Assembly (NCBI RefSeq): GCF_000299415.1 | Contig: NZ_AMPG01000001.1 | Span: 806,001 to 870,000 of the forward strand | Direction of reading: 5' to 3' | Origin: Candidatus Microthrix parvicella Bio17-1 | GTDB lineage: Bacteria > Actinomycetota > Acidimicrobiia > Acidimicrobiales > Microtrichaceae | DNA: 64,000 nucleotides | In this document: positions 42,644 to 52,375 of the stretch, in pieces | How positions within the stretch are numbered: position 1 is the stretch's first letter | How the letters are laid out: each line of letters begins with the position of its first letter | Made by a program: the position numbers and the translations under genes | The notes under the pieces: generated by a model | Told to the model about the DNA's origin: nothing | Databases searched by the model: none | What the model saw: the letters and a program-made list of their open reading frames with translations, nothing else

Positions 42644-44257
42644 GTGGTAGTCACCCAAACCCTGGGCCCGGCGGTCAGCCTGGCAGCCACGCTGGCCGAG
42701 GCCGCAGTTCGCTTTGGCGACGCGCCGGCGGTGGTCCGCTGGGATGACGAGCCGCTGGGTTACGCAGGCTGGTGGCAACAGGCGCTGGCGGTCGCCCGGT
42801 GGATGGCCCGGCGGGGTGTCAGCGAGGGCGACCGGGTGGCATTGATCCTGCCATCGGGCCTGGAGTATCTGGTGGCCTACGCTGCCGCGTCGGCGCTGGG
42901 CGCCGTCACGGCGGGGGTCAACCCGTCGCTCGCCCCGGCCGAACGCGCCGCGCTGGTGGAGCTGGTCGATCCCGTCCTGGTGGTCTCCGATCCGACCCTG
43001 ACCGACGGCCTTCCGGCCGACCGCAACGTGGAGCTGGTCACGCCCTGCGAGCCGGGTCGTGCGCCGTGGGCGGCACAGCTGGAGGCGGACCGATGTGCGT
43101 TCCAGGGTGGCGGCGTGGCAGGCCCTCCGCCGCTCGACGGCGCCCCTCAACCGTTACCCGGCCGCGCTGCGGCGCTGGTGTTCACCTCGGGTACCACCGG
43201 CCTGCCCAAGGCCGCGCGGTTCACCGAGGGTGCGCTCTCGGCGGTGGCCGCCCTCGATCTCGGCGCCATCGCCCACCGGTGGGGCGGCGGTGGGCCGATG
43301 TTCGTGTCCACCCAGTTTGCCCATGTGGGTCTGATGACCAAGCTTCCGTGGTACCTCCGAACCGGTACCAGGCTTCACCTGGTCAACCGTTGGCGGGCCG
43401 ACGACGTGCTCGAGCTGGTCGCACGGGAGCGCATGGGCGTGATCGGTGCGGTGGCGCCGCAAGTGGCGCTGATGTTGCGTTCCGCGCAGATGGACGCCCT
43501 CGACCTCTCGGCGGTGAACCTGCTGATCGTGGGAGGCGCCGCCAGCCCGACCCCCCTGGTGAGGGAGGCCCGCGAGCGCTTCGCCGCCGGGTACACCATT
43601 CGCTACTCGTCCACTGAGACCGGCGGCTGCGGGTTGGCCACACCGCCGTGGCCGGAGCACCCGGGCGACGATCGCACCATCGGGCGGCCACGTCCGGGCA
43701 TCGAAGCCTCGATTCGAGACGACGACGGCGCCGAGGTACCGGACGACTCGCTCGGCGAACTCTGGATCCGAACACCGAGTGCCATGTCCGGGTACTGGGA
43801 GGCGCCGGAGGCCACCGCCGTCGCCCTCTCCGACGGCTGGGTTCGCACCGGTGACCTGGCCGTTCGGGAGCCGGCAACCCCGGAACGACCTGGCCGTTAC
43901 CGGTTGGCGGGACGGCGAGGCGACATGTACATCCGCGGCGGGTACAACGTGTTTCCCGCCGAGGTGGAGGCAGTTCTTGCCGATCACCCCGCCGTCGCAC
44001 AGGTGGCGGTCGTGCCGAGGGTCGACGAGGTGATGGGCGAGGTGGGGGTGGCCGTCGTGGTGCCACGACCGGGGCTCGCTGCACCAACGCTCGAATCGCT
44101 GCGACGGCACGGCGAAGCCTTGATCGCCCGATACAAACTGCCCGAGGCGATGATCATGCTGGAGGCACTTCCGCTGGGGACCACCGGCAAGGTCGACCGG
44201 CGGCTCCTCATCGAGCTTGGCGGGCGACCGGACCGCCGGGAAGGCTCCGGGGCATGA
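42644..44257 (+). CDS. Class I adenylate-forming enzyme (acyl-CoA synthetase family)
   Basis: 537 residues from GTG 42644, three bases after the hydratase stop. The P-loop is ALVFTSGTTGLPKAARF. The rest shows GYTIRYSSTETGG (A5), DGWVRTGDLAVREP and AGRRGDMYIRGGYNVFPAEVEAVLADHP, with a C-terminal Lys in LGTTGKVDRRLL. It is a different branch from the other two ligases. Likely activates the substrate of the operon; identity unknown. Confidence 0.9.
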   Translation: MVVTQTLGPAVSLAATLAEAAVRFGDAPAVVRWDDEPLGYAGWWQQALAVARWMARRGVSEGDRVALILPSGLEYLVAYAAASALGAVTAGVNPSLAPAERAALVELVDPVLVVSDPTLTDGLPADRNVELVTPCEPGRAPWAAQLEADRCAFQGGGVAGPPPLDGAPQPLPGRAAALVFTSGTTGLPKAARFTEGALSAVAALDLGAIAHRWGGGGPMFVSTQFAHVGLMTKLPWYLRTGTRLHLVNRWRADDVLELVARERMGVIGAVAPQVALMLRSAQMDALDLSAVNLLIVGGAASPTPLVREARERFAAGYTIRYSSTETGGCGLATPPWPEHPGDDRTIGRPRPGIEASIRDDDGAEVPDDSLGELWIRTPSAMSGYWEAPEATAVALSDGWVRTGDLAVREPATPERPGRYRLAGRRGDMYIRGGYNVFPAEVEAVLADHPAVAQVAVVPRVDEVMGEVGVAVVVPRPGLAAPTLESLRRHGEALIARYKLPEAMIMLEALPLGTTGKVDRRLLIELGGRPDRREGSGA

Positions 44258-44985
44258 CCCTCTCCAACGACCCGCAGCTGGACGGCATCGAACGCGTGCT
44301 TGCGGTGTTCGCCCACCCCGACGACATCGATTTCGGGGCGGCCGGCACCGTGGCCCGCTGGACCGCCGCCGGCGTGGAGGTGACCTACTGCGTGGTCACC
44401 GACGGCGAGGCCGGGGGGCTCGACGACGAGCCCGACCGCGAGGCGGTGGCCCAACTCCGCCGCCAGGAGCAGACGCAGGCGGCGGCCGTCGTGGGCGTGA
44501 CCAGGCTGGAGTTTCTGGGCTATCCGGATTGTGCGGTGGAGCCGACCCTGGCGCTGCGCCGGGACATCACCCGGGTCATCCGCACCCACCGGCCCCACCG
44601 CCTGATCACCATGAGTCCAGAGCGACAGTGGGTCCGAATCGGGCGCTCCCACCCCGACCATCTCGCCACCGGGGAGGCCGCGATGCGGGCCGTGTTTCCC
44701 GACGCCCGAACAAAGTTTGCACATCGGGAGCTGGCCGAGGCGGGGTTGGCCCCCTGGGCGGTTCCCCAGGTGTGGCTGATGGTGGGCCGAGACCCCAACA
44801 CACACGTCGACATCACCGACACGCTCGACGCCAAGCTGGCCGCCCTGTCGTGTCATCGCAGCCAGCACCCCGAGCAGAGCGAACTTCATCGCATGGTGCG
44901 GGACATGATGGCCGCCAACGCCGTCGAGTGCGCACTGCCCGAGGGCCGCTTCGCCGAGACGTTTCAGCGCATCGACACCGCTTGA
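44254..44985 (+). CDS. PIG-L family N-acetylglucosamine deacetylase-like protein
   Basis: 243 residues. The zinc motif AHPDDIDFGAAG is near residue 20 and the second metal/catalytic segment SHPDHLATGEAAMRAVFPDAR near 130. LEFLGYPDCAVEP and HRSQHPEQ are also family traits. PIG-L enzymes de-N-acetylate GlcNAc conjugates such as mycothiol precursors or antibiotic/lipid adducts. Its ATG overlaps the upstream stop by four bases (ATGA). Confidence 0.9.
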   Translation: MTLSNDPQLDGIERVLAVFAHPDDIDFGAAGTVARWTAAGVEVTYCVVTDGEAGGLDDEPDREAVAQLRRQEQTQAAAVVGVTRLEFLGYPDCAVEPTLALRRDITRVIRTHRPHRLITMSPERQWVRIGRSHPDHLATGEAAMRAVFPDARTKFAHRELAEAGLAPWAVPQVWLMVGRDPNTHVDITDTLDAKLAALSCHRSQHPEQSELHRMVRDMMAANAVECALPEGRFAETFQRIDTA

Positions 44986-45042
44986 GGTCGGGGGTCGAGC
45001 GACCCTGAAAATCCGGATGCCCCTGCCGATGGGCTTGGGGTG

Positions 45043-45810
45043 ATGGCCGGCGTGATCCTCGTGGTGTTGCTGTGCTCACTGCTCGTCGGATGGGTCGTCG
45101 CCGTGCCGGTGCACCGCTTCGCAGAAGACGCCGACGGCGAGGGCTTCGCCGTTGCGTGCCCGGCCGCATGCGACGCCTGCGGCACCGAGGTCACCACCGG
45201 CGACATCGTTCCGGTGAGATCCTGGTTCGGAGCGGGACGCAGCTGCACCACATGCCGCACCCGGCGTGGCTGGAGTTGGATCGCGCCGCAGCTGGCCACT
45301 CCGGTGTTGGCGCTCATCACCACGGTCGCCCTCGGCCCGGTCTCGTCCCTTCCCGCCTACCTGCTGCTGGTGGTGATCCTGGTGATGACGTCGGTCATCG
45401 ACCTTCGCACCATGCTGATCCCTCGCCGGCTGGTCTGGGGTGGCCTGGCGGGCGGGTTGGTGGCCATGGCGGCCACCTCGCTGTGGATCGGCGGCTGGGG
45501 CAACCTGATCGGCGCGCTGATCGGCGCCGCCGCCTACTTCGTGTTCCTGCTCATCTCGTGGTTCATCCTGCCCAGCGGTCTGGGCTTTGGCGACGTCCGG
45601 CTCGGTGCACTGCTGGGGCTGTTCCTCGGTTGGATCTCGTGGCCGCTGGTCCTCCCCGCCATGATCCTCGGGTCGGCCCTCACCGTGGTGCAGGGTTTGG
45701 CCGTCAACGGGATCTCAGGACGCTCGACTCCCATTCCGTTTGGCCCTGCCCTGGGCCTGGGCGCGTTGGTCACCATCTGGGTGCACGGTCCCATCCTCAA
45801 CCTGCTCTGA
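45043..45810 (+). CDS. Prepilin peptidase (A24, type IV leader peptidase)
   Basis: 255 residues from ATG 45043 (GTG 45040 also possible). Membrane enzyme with the N-terminal cytoplasmic domain carrying two Cys pairs (CDACG and CTTCR), then about six helices. Catalytic Asp residues lie in TSVIDLRTMLIP and in the GxGD motif LGFGDVRLGALLGLFLG. It cuts and may methylate type IV pilin/pseudopilin leaders. No pilus genes are visible in the window, so it works at a distance. Spacing suggests its own promoter. Confidence 0.9.
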   Translation: MAGVILVVLLCSLLVGWVVAVPVHRFAEDADGEGFAVACPAACDACGTEVTTGDIVPVRSWFGAGRSCTTCRTRRGWSWIAPQLATPVLALITTVALGPVSSLPAYLLLVVILVMTSVIDLRTMLIPRRLVWGGLAGGLVAMAATSLWIGGWGNLIGALIGAAAYFVFLLISWFILPSGLGFGDVRLGALLGLFLGWISWPLVLPAMILGSALTVVQGLAVNGISGRSTPIPFGPALGLGALVTIWVHGPILNLL

Positions 45811-45858
45811 GCTACTCCGTCGCCTCGGCAGAAGGCCGACCGTTGACCCGAAGGGCCG

Positions 45859-46950
45859 CTATCCGTCAGTGGATGCGGCCGGATCCGTTGGTGGCGCCGC
45901 GGCGCCCTGAGGTCCGGAGGCATCCTTGCCGTCGGTCGGGTCCAGTGGGGTGCCGGCGGGCGCAGCGGTTTCGCCGATGGCCCACGTCTTGGCAATCTCA
46001 TCGACGGTGGCGTCGCTCACCAATTGGGTGCAGCCGACGGTGAGGTGCACACCATCGCCATGGCGGCAGCTGATCTGCTTGCCGTCGGGCAACGTGACGA
46101 AGTCGGCATACCCGCCGTCCGGTCCGGCGGTCAGCGCCGGCCCATCGATCAGGGTCACCCAGGGCCGATCGGCGGCGGATTCTCTCACCTGGGTGTTCAT
46201 TGCCACCACCGAGGCCTGGTGCTTGGCCGAGGCCACATTCGGTTGCAACACCCAGAAGAGCCGCCGGTTGTCGGCCCGAAGCCCGTCGAACACCTGATCA
46301 ACCCGGTGCCGGTACTCGACGCTCCACCCGGGGGTTCCGGGGCGTGCCACGACGTTGCCACCGGGATCGGTGAGCTCCTGTGCGTCGTTGCCTCCGATCA
46401 TCATCACCAGGGCCTCCGGCTTGACCTCGGAGGCGACGTCGGCCAGTCGGGCCGGCCAGTTGTAGTAGTCCGGCCTCGCCAGGCCAGAGGAGATCTTGTA
46501 CTCGTAGGTCACGTCCAAGGTGGGGTCCTTCACCGCAGCCGACTCCATCAACTGGCCCAACGGCTGGCCCATCGAGTCGCCCACCACGTGCACCTCCAGG
46601 GGAACGTTGGCCGTCACCTCGCGCAGCGGCGGCGTGGCGTCCTCCGGGGTGGTCTTCGACGCCTTGAAATCAACCTGTTGTTCGGGCGGATCATGCACCT
46701 CACGCCCAAGCGCCGCACCCAGCGCGTCGGCCGGGCGGTTGATCGACAGCAGGTTGGACACCCGATCGATCCCCTGGGCGACCGGCAGCGTGACAGCGCG
46801 AACCGGCCCAATGTCCATGGCGCGCACCGTGCGGACCAGGTCGCCGGAGGTCAACATCAGAAACAGCAGAAGCGCAATCACGTAGCTCAGCCAGACCGAC
46901 TGGTAGGGCACGCCAAGGCGCACCCGACCCCCGGATTGTCCGTCCGCCAA
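45859..46950 (-). CDS. DUF459 SGNH-hydrolase-type membrane protein
   Basis: 363 residues from TTG 46950, preceded by AAAAGAG; a longer reading from ATG 47169 has poor codon bias upstream. A membrane helix (LSYVIALLLFLMLTSGDLV) is followed by a periplasmic SGNH/GDSL-like domain: HVVGDSMGQPLGQLM (nucleophile Ser block), VMMIGGNDAQEL and FVTLPDGKQISCRHGDGVHLTVGC with the Asp/His block. The Ala/Pro-rich tail may be disordered. DUF459 proteins are thought to act on cell-surface acyl or sugar groups; function unproven. Confidence 0.8.
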   Translation of the reverse strand: MADGQSGGRVRLGVPYQSVWLSYVIALLLFLMLTSGDLVRTVRAMDIGPVRAVTLPVAQGIDRVSNLLSINRPADALGAALGREVHDPPEQQVDFKASKTTPEDATPPLREVTANVPLEVHVVGDSMGQPLGQLMESAAVKDPTLDVTYEYKISSGLARPDYYNWPARLADVASEVKPEALVMMIGGNDAQELTDPGGNVVARPGTPGWSVEYRHRVDQVFDGLRADNRRLFWVLQPNVASAKHQASVVAMNTQVRESAADRPWVTLIDGPALTAGPDGGYADFVTLPDGKQISCRHGDGVHLTVGCTQLVSDATVDEIAKTWAIGETAAPAGTPLDPTDGKDASGPQGAAAPPTDPAASTDG

Positions 46951-46961
46951 ACGAACTCTTT

Positions 46962-47169
46962 TCAGGCCGCGATGTGTTCCCCCACCAGCTTGTCGAGGTG
47001 GCTGCTCAGGCCGGCGGCCTCGTACCAGAGTTTCGGCCGGCTCCGCCGGTTCCCAGGCCTCTTCCAGGTGAACGGGCCCGTGGTGCCGACGTCCATCCCC
47101 GTGGCGGTCAACCGGCCTACCGTCGGAGCGACGCCCGGCGGTTCGTCGTGGTCGGGTTGGGATTGCCAT
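46962..47169 (-). pseudogene. Small hypothetical gene with an apparent frameshift
   Basis: ATG 47169 has a strong GGAGG site (GCGGAGGACTCC) but opens a frame with poor third-position GC. The adjacent frame, ending TGA at 46962, reads PPGVAPTVGRLTATG, MDVGTTGPFTWKRPGNRRS and RPKLWYEAAGLSSHLDKLVGEHIAA with strong GC-rich codon bias. A one-base change in the CGACGAACCGCCGG region would join them into a protein of about 70 residues. It ends 11 bp before the DUF459 start. No family recognised. Confidence 0.45.
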
Positions 47170-47323
47170 GGAGTCCTCCGCAGTCGGCAGTGCCGCTCGC
47201 GTGATGGGGTCAACCGCCCGCCGCTGCGGGGGTCATCCGAACTCCGATGGTGATGTTAGGGCCGACCAGGCACCGCGCGGGGGATGCCCCCGTCGAGCAG
47301 GTCGCCCACCCGTGACCTCGCGG

Positions 47324-47749
47324 TCAGACGTGGTCGCGCAGGTAACGAATCAAGTCGGTGGAGGTGACAATTCCAGCCAGGTGCCCAACGGCGTCGATCA
47401 CCACCACCGAGTGATAGTCGCCGCCCGACAGGCGGTCGGCCGCGTCGCGGACGGTGGCGTCCACCGTCAGCGTGTCCAGATCAGCGGTCATCGCATCATC
47501 GATGTTGAACTGGTGGTCCAGCATCGACCGCATCATCCGGTCGGTCGGATCCTCGATGTCGTAGACCAACCGCAATACGTCGCTGGCCGACACCATGCCC
47601 ACCGGCTTCTGGCCATCCATCACCGGTAGGTGGTGGATGTTCCGGGACTCAAACAGGTCGTAGACCTCCGACAACGCCTGAGACCGGTCGGCGGTGATCA
47701 CCTCTGTGGTCATCACCTCGGAAATGGACGGTGCAGCCTTGTCGCTCAT
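47324..47749 (-). CDS. CBS-domain pair protein
   Basis: 141 residues from ATG 47749, two CBS domains in tandem: VMTTEVITADRSQALSEVYDLFESRNIHHLPVMDGQKPVGMVSASDVLRLV and AMTADLDTLTVDATVRDAADRLSGGDYHSVVVIDAVGHLAGIVTSTDLIRYL. CBS pairs bind adenosyl nucleotides and act as energy sensors. No attached effector domain. Divergent from the thioredoxin-like gene (58 bp apart). Confidence 0.9.
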   Translation of the reverse strand: MSDKAAPSISEVMTTEVITADRSQALSEVYDLFESRNIHHLPVMDGQKPVGMVSASDVLRLVYDIEDPTDRMMRSMLDHQFNIDDAMTADLDTLTVDATVRDAADRLSGGDYHSVVVIDAVGHLAGIVTSTDLIRYLRDHV

Positions 47750-47807
47750 GCCCCCCAGCGTACGCTGAACAGCCGACCCGGCCAGTTCCAAGGATGGGAG
47801 TCACCCG

Positions 47808-48386
<579 letters not shown>

Positions 48387-48435
48387 GGTCGCAGGCAAGA
48401 CGCACACCGCGTCGACCACGGTCCAAGGGGGATAT

Positions 48436-48750
48436 GTGAGCAACAGCGCCGACGTCAACGACAGCACCGCCACGCTCGAGGTGGTGAATCGACCGGAGGA
48501 TGGTCGATACGAACTGCTTCGAGACGGCTCGGTCATTGGCCACGCCGCCTATTCGCTGAATGGCGACGAGATCACCATCCCGCATGTGGAAACCGATCCC
48601 GCCCTTCGCAACCAGGGTTTGGGGTCGGCGCTGATGGCCGGCGTGATCGCCGACGTGGTGGAGCGCAACCTGTCGGTCGTGCCCGTGTGCCCGTTCGCCG
48701 CCGCCTACCTGCACGACAACCCAGACCTGGCCTACCTCATCAAGCGGTAG
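48436..48750 (+). CDS. Small GNAT-like N-acetyltransferase (YjdJ/Gcn5-related single domain)
   Basis: 104 residues from GTG 48436, preceded by AAGGGGGA. The fold is the short N-acetyltransferase type: RYELLRDGSVIGHAAYSLNGDEITIPHVETDPALRNQGLGSALMAGVIADVVERNLSVVPVCPFAAAYLHDNPDL, with the Q/R-x-x-G-x-G/A acetyl-CoA loop RNQGLGSAL and the PFxxxYL motif. Substrate unknown. Ends inside the convergent DoxX-like gene (11-bp overlap). Confidence 0.88.
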   Translation: MSNSADVNDSTATLEVVNRPEDGRYELLRDGSVIGHAAYSLNGDEITIPHVETDPALRNQGLGSALMAGVIADVVERNLSVVPVCPFAAAYLHDNPDLAYLIKR

Positions 48751-49660
48751 ATCGCTGCGGCTGGTCGGCGTCCGGTCGGTTCGACGCGCCGACGCCGGCG
48801 AGGGCCAACCCTGCAGCGGCCAGCACAGCCGCCGTGCTGGCCTTCGACCCCATGCCAACGATCAGCCCGTCAGCCCGGAACGTCAGCATCAACAGGGCGG
48901 CGACACCAACGACCGCCCACCCGGCGGGCACCAGCACCGACTCATCCAGTCGGGGCGCCAGCAACGCCATCGCCAGGCCGAGTGCGATGAGGACCAGTCC
49001 CAGCAGGATCGATCCTGGGAACACGTTCCGGGCAAAGTCGCCGGGCACCTGATTCGGTTCGGCGAACGGGCCCCACCAGGTGCCGTTGCCGTCGCCGGCA
49101 ACTGGACCGCTGAGGTGGCCGATGGACACCAGGGCGCCGTACCCCACCAGGATCCAACCGAAGGCGGCCCTACCGACCGGACGGGTTCGGGGTGCCAGCA
49201 CCAGGATGGCCACGTGCAGCGCCATCATCAGCAGGTAGCTCCAGTACCACTCGCCGTCGGCATTGGCGACGGACAATCCAATGCCGAACGCCTGCACAAA
49301 CCCGAGCACCGCCGCAAAGCGCAGGTAGCGGCCCGAGAGCAACAGGGCCACCAGCGTGGCCTCGACAAACAAGGTGATCCACCCGAAAACCGACAGGTTG
49401 GGGGCAACGAGGTTTTCGAAGACCCATGGGCTTCCGGGGAGCACCCGAAACTCGATGCCCTTGTTCACGTAGGCGCAGAGGCTGCCGCACCCGTCGGCGG
49501 TGCGACCGAAGGCGGTCGGCACCTTCCAGGACAGGTTGGACAGCCACAACAATGCTGCCGTCCACCGGAGCACTGCGGGCGCCCATCGACGGGACAACTC
49601 ATCGGTGCGCTCGGTGAGGGCGGCAATCCGGTCTGATGGTTTCTGGATGGTCTTGGACAT
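48740..49660 (-). CDS. DoxX/TQO-subunit-like integral membrane protein
   Basis: 306 residues with seven or eight hydrophobic helices. WTAALLWLSNLSWKVPTAFGRTADGCGSLCAYV contains a CGSLC pair; VLPGSPWVFENLVAPNLSVFGWITLFVEATLVALLLSGRYLRFAAVLGFVQAFGIGLSV and NADGEWYWSYLLMMALHVAILVLAP resemble DoxX-type quinone-reacting membrane subunits. No catalytic assignment possible. A 12-bp palindrome (49712-49723) lies upstream. Confidence 0.72.
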   Translation of the reverse strand: MSKTIQKPSDRIAALTERTDELSRRWAPAVLRWTAALLWLSNLSWKVPTAFGRTADGCGSLCAYVNKGIEFRVLPGSPWVFENLVAPNLSVFGWITLFVEATLVALLLSGRYLRFAAVLGFVQAFGIGLSVANADGEWYWSYLLMMALHVAILVLAPRTRPVGRAAFGWILVGYGALVSIGHLSGPVAGDGNGTWWGPFAEPNQVPGDFARNVFPGSILLGLVLIALGLAMALLAPRLDESVLVPAGWAVVGVAALLMLTFRADGLIVGMGSKASTAAVLAAAGLALAGVGASNRPDADQPQRSTA

Positions 49661-49711
49661 GAGCGAATGCTCCTCAGTTGTCGACCGGTTGAAGGTTCAT
49701 GATGGGGCCGA

Positions 49712-49723
49712 CCGACCGGTCGG
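49712..49723. promoter_or_regulatory. 12-bp palindrome between the radical SAM and DoxX-like genes
   Basis: CCGACCGGTCGG, perfect, 52 bp upstream of the DoxX-like start. The form resembles common TetR operators; the binding protein is not identifiable here. Confidence 0.4.
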
Positions 49724-49738
49724 CGTGTTCGTTTACGC

Positions 49739-50620
49739 TCAACGGATGCCGATGCTGGCATCGGCACCGGGCGGGCGCCCCTCCACCAGGCCCAGCAGCG
49801 CCAGGGCGGGCACCTCCAGCGGCAGGGTGGTTCGGGTGATCAGCAGATGCGTGTCCGTACGCCCCTTGTGCACGGTCGGCCCAAACGCCGACCAGAAGGC
49901 GCCGTGGTCGGAGATCGTAAGTTCGGGTGGAAGCTGGTCGCGGGCGAAGCGTTCACCCATGCCGGAGTCTTCGGCACGGCCGCTGGTGATGATCGGGCGC
50001 ACCAGGTGGTCGTCATCGGTGATGCCCCAGCTGCGGTGCAGGGCGCACAGCCTGACCTGGTCATCGGGCATCATGGCGCCCTCATCCACGGTGGTGGCGA
50101 TCCGCACGGTGTGACCGCGCCCCACCATGCGGGGCACAGCGTCCACCACCTTGGCGTAGTTCAACGGACCGCGCATCGCGTCGTTGGGCTCCGGGTCGGG
50201 CGAGTCCAACGAAATCTGGAAGCGCACCGGCCGATCCACCAACACATCGAGTGCATCCAGGCGGTCGCCGCCAAACAGCGTGCCGTTGGTCAGCACGGTC
50301 ACCGGAAGGTGTTCCGACATGGCCACGATGATGTCGGGCAGGTCGCGCCGCAGGAAGGGTTCGCCGCCGGTGACGCCCACCTCTTTGAAGCCAAGCGCTG
50401 CGGCCTGTTCTGCGATGGCCACCATCTGCTCGGGGCCGATGATGCGACGGGTCGATCTGGGCGCCGACTCGGTCAGGCAGTAGGCGCACTCCAGGTTGCA
50501 GTGATAATTGGAGTACACCCAGACCCGGCCCGGCAGCAGGCCCGACTCGATCGCCGCTGCGATGGGCCCGACGGTTTCGTTCACGGTCGCTTCGGGATCC
50601 GTTGGTGCTTCGACGCTCAC
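49739..50620 (-). CDS. Radical SAM protein without SPASM extension
   Basis: 293 residues. The S-adenosylmethionine radical motif C-x3-C-x2-C is in YSNYHCNLECAYCLTES (about residues 37-53), followed by VGVTGGEPFLRRDLPDII, VTVLTNGTLF and FQISLDSPDPEPNDAMRG, typical of the barrel. The C-terminus has no further Cys cluster, so no SPASM or twitch domain binds a second iron-sulfur site. Substrate unknown. Translationally coupled (4-bp overlap) downstream of the carboxymuconolactone-decarboxylase-like gene. Confidence 0.88.
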   Translation of the reverse strand: MSVEAPTDPEATVNETVGPIAAAIESGLLPGRVWVYSNYHCNLECAYCLTESAPRSTRRIIGPEQMVAIAEQAAALGFKEVGVTGGEPFLRRDLPDIIVAMSEHLPVTVLTNGTLFGGDRLDALDVLVDRPVRFQISLDSPDPEPNDAMRGPLNYAKVVDAVPRMVGRGHTVRIATTVDEGAMMPDDQVRLCALHRSWGITDDDHLVRPIITSGRAEDSGMGERFARDQLPPELTISDHGAFWSAFGPTVHKGRTDTHLLITRTTLPLEVPALALLGLVEGRPPGADASIGIR

Positions 50621-51195
50621 AGGTCCACCTCAAATCCGCCGGAGGCAAGCCTCGCCAGCGTGTCGTCTCCCACAGGCAATTTCAACGCGGAGCAGAACCT
50701 GTTCAACAACATCGTCACCCCAATGGTGTTGGTCAGCTCCACCAGTTCGTAGTCCTCAAAGTGTGCTTTGGCCGCCTCGGTCACCGCAGCGCTCACGGCA
50801 CCCCGGCCTCCGGCCACCTCGTCGATCCACGCCAGCAACGCCAGCTCGGCCGGATCGTCAAACTCGTCGGCCCACTGCACCTCGCCCCGAAGGCCCCGTA
50901 CCTCGGCATCGGTCAGTCCCACGTCCAACGCCACCGTCGTGTGGGCGGCCACGCAGTAGCGGCAGGCCAACACCGCCGAGGTGCGCAGGATGGCCAGTTC
51001 CTTCACGCGGGCACCGGTGCTTCCAGCACCCAAGGACGCCCCCAAAAACGGCAAGGCCACCAACGCCAGCTCGGGCACCTGGGCGAAGGCTGCTGCAATC
51101 GGGCCGGGGTCCCCACCGGCGAAGAGATCCTCCACCAACAGCGGCGCCGTGGTTGGGTCGAGCAGTTCCACTTGAGTCACGGGCTTGTTTCTCAT
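50617..51195 (-). CDS. Carboxymuconolactone decarboxylase/AhpD-like protein
   Basis: 192 residues of all-helical CMD fold: ARVKELAILRTSAVLACRYCVAAHTTVALDVGLTDAEV with the redox pair C-x2-C and the His. Such proteins act as alkylhydroperoxidases or decarboxylases. The pairing with a radical SAM enzyme suggests that the CMD protein either supplies or protects the substrate. Confidence 0.85.
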   Translation of the reverse strand: MRNKPVTQVELLDPTTAPLLVEDLFAGGDPGPIAAAFAQVPELALVALPFLGASLGAGSTGARVKELAILRTSAVLACRYCVAAHTTVALDVGLTDAEVRGLRGEVQWADEFDDPAELALLAWIDEVAGGRGAVSAAVTEAAKAHFEDYELVELTNTIGVTMLLNRFCSALKLPVGDDTLARLASGGFEVDL

Positions 51196-51377
51196 TCCAT
51201 TGTCGGTTGAACCCCACCCGGCCGTGAGCGTTGCTCGTCACGCCGGCTACGGCTGTGACCCTACCGACCCGCCGCCGGAATGGGGGTGAGGGTCACTCAA
51301 CCGCTGACGGTGGGAGAAATCGGTTCGGTGGTCGGTGCCGCAGAGCCATCTGCCCCGCTGCCAACCAAGCCCTTCAC

Positions 51378-52166
51378 TCATTCCCGGCGCAGGCCGTTGC
51401 GGACGATTCTGGTTCGCTTGGCGGGGTCCTGACGGTAGAAGCCCGCCAGCAGTTCGTAGAGATCGGCACGATCCTCTCGCAGCTCCGACCCTCGGGTGAA
51501 AAACACCTCGGTCACCACGGCAAAGAACTCGCCCGGGTTCACCGAGGCGTACGCCCGCAGCAGTGGCGAACCCTCGCCCCGCCCCACCGCCTCATACTCC
51601 CGGGTGAACACCTCCACCCAGCGGTCCACCAACGCCGGGTCGCTCAGCGGCGGGGTGCCGTCCACCACCCCGTCCAGCAGGTCCAGCTTGTGGGCGAACT
51701 CGTGGAACACCACGTTGTGTCCATGCTCCGGGTGGCGGGCCTCCCGGGTGACCGAGTTCCACGTGATCATCACCGGACCCCGCTCGCTGGTCTCGCCCGA
51801 GAGCGTCACCGGCCCGTCGGTCAGCAGGCCCGGCACAAACGAGAACTCCCTGCCCGACACCCGCACTTCGTGGGGCGCCACCAGAATCGACCCCACCTTT
51901 CCGTACGCTTCGATGCCCAGTTCCAGCACCAACAGGGCGGCATTCCCGGCGATCACCACCTTCATTTCGTCGGTGATGGCCATGCCGGCGGTGGCCTCCC
52001 ACCGCTTGTTGACGATCAGTTGCAGCACCAGTTGTTCCATGCGCTCACGTTCGTCCGCCGACAAGGTGTCCCACGGCGCCACGCACGCTTCCAGCATGCG
52101 GCGCCACTCGTCAGGAAATTCAAACGGTTCGCGGCGGTTCCGCCACCAGTCGCCCAGGGCCGTCAT
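51378..52166 (-). CDS. MtfA-like zinc-dependent peptidase (M90)
   Basis: 262 residues from ATG 52166 (GTG 52178 is possible). The zinc motif HEFAHKLDLLDG (H-E-x2-H) is near residue 152, with a downstream Glu in VNPGEFFAVVTEVFF. MTAxxDWW start and IEAYGKVGSILVAPHEVR also match MtfA. In enterobacteria MtfA senses Mlc in glucose regulation; in actinobacteria its partner is unknown. The following 51196-51377 gap holds no gene. Confidence 0.9.
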   Translation of the reverse strand: MTALGDWWRNRREPFEFPDEWRRMLEACVAPWDTLSADERERMEQLVLQLIVNKRWEATAGMAITDEMKVVIAGNAALLVLELGIEAYGKVGSILVAPHEVRVSGREFSFVPGLLTDGPVTLSGETSERGPVMITWNSVTREARHPEHGHNVVFHEFAHKLDLLDGVVDGTPPLSDPALVDRWVEVFTREYEAVGRGEGSPLLRAYASVNPGEFFAVVTEVFFTRGSELREDRADLYELLAGFYRQDPAKRTRIVRNGLRRE

Positions 52167-52375
52167 CGAGGGAAGCACCCTGCTGGGCCACTGGGACTGA
52201 GGCGTTCAAGCATGAACCCATCCTCGCAGCATCAGGCGAAACCGTCGATGTTCGAGCAAGCCACCGGCGAGATCACCCTCATCGGACGAAGCGATTCGTT
52301 CCGCAGAGTCCCGATTTCGGTGCCTACATCCCAGGCCTTGTCAGGGCCCGTCATCTCGACCGTTGACAATCGATT

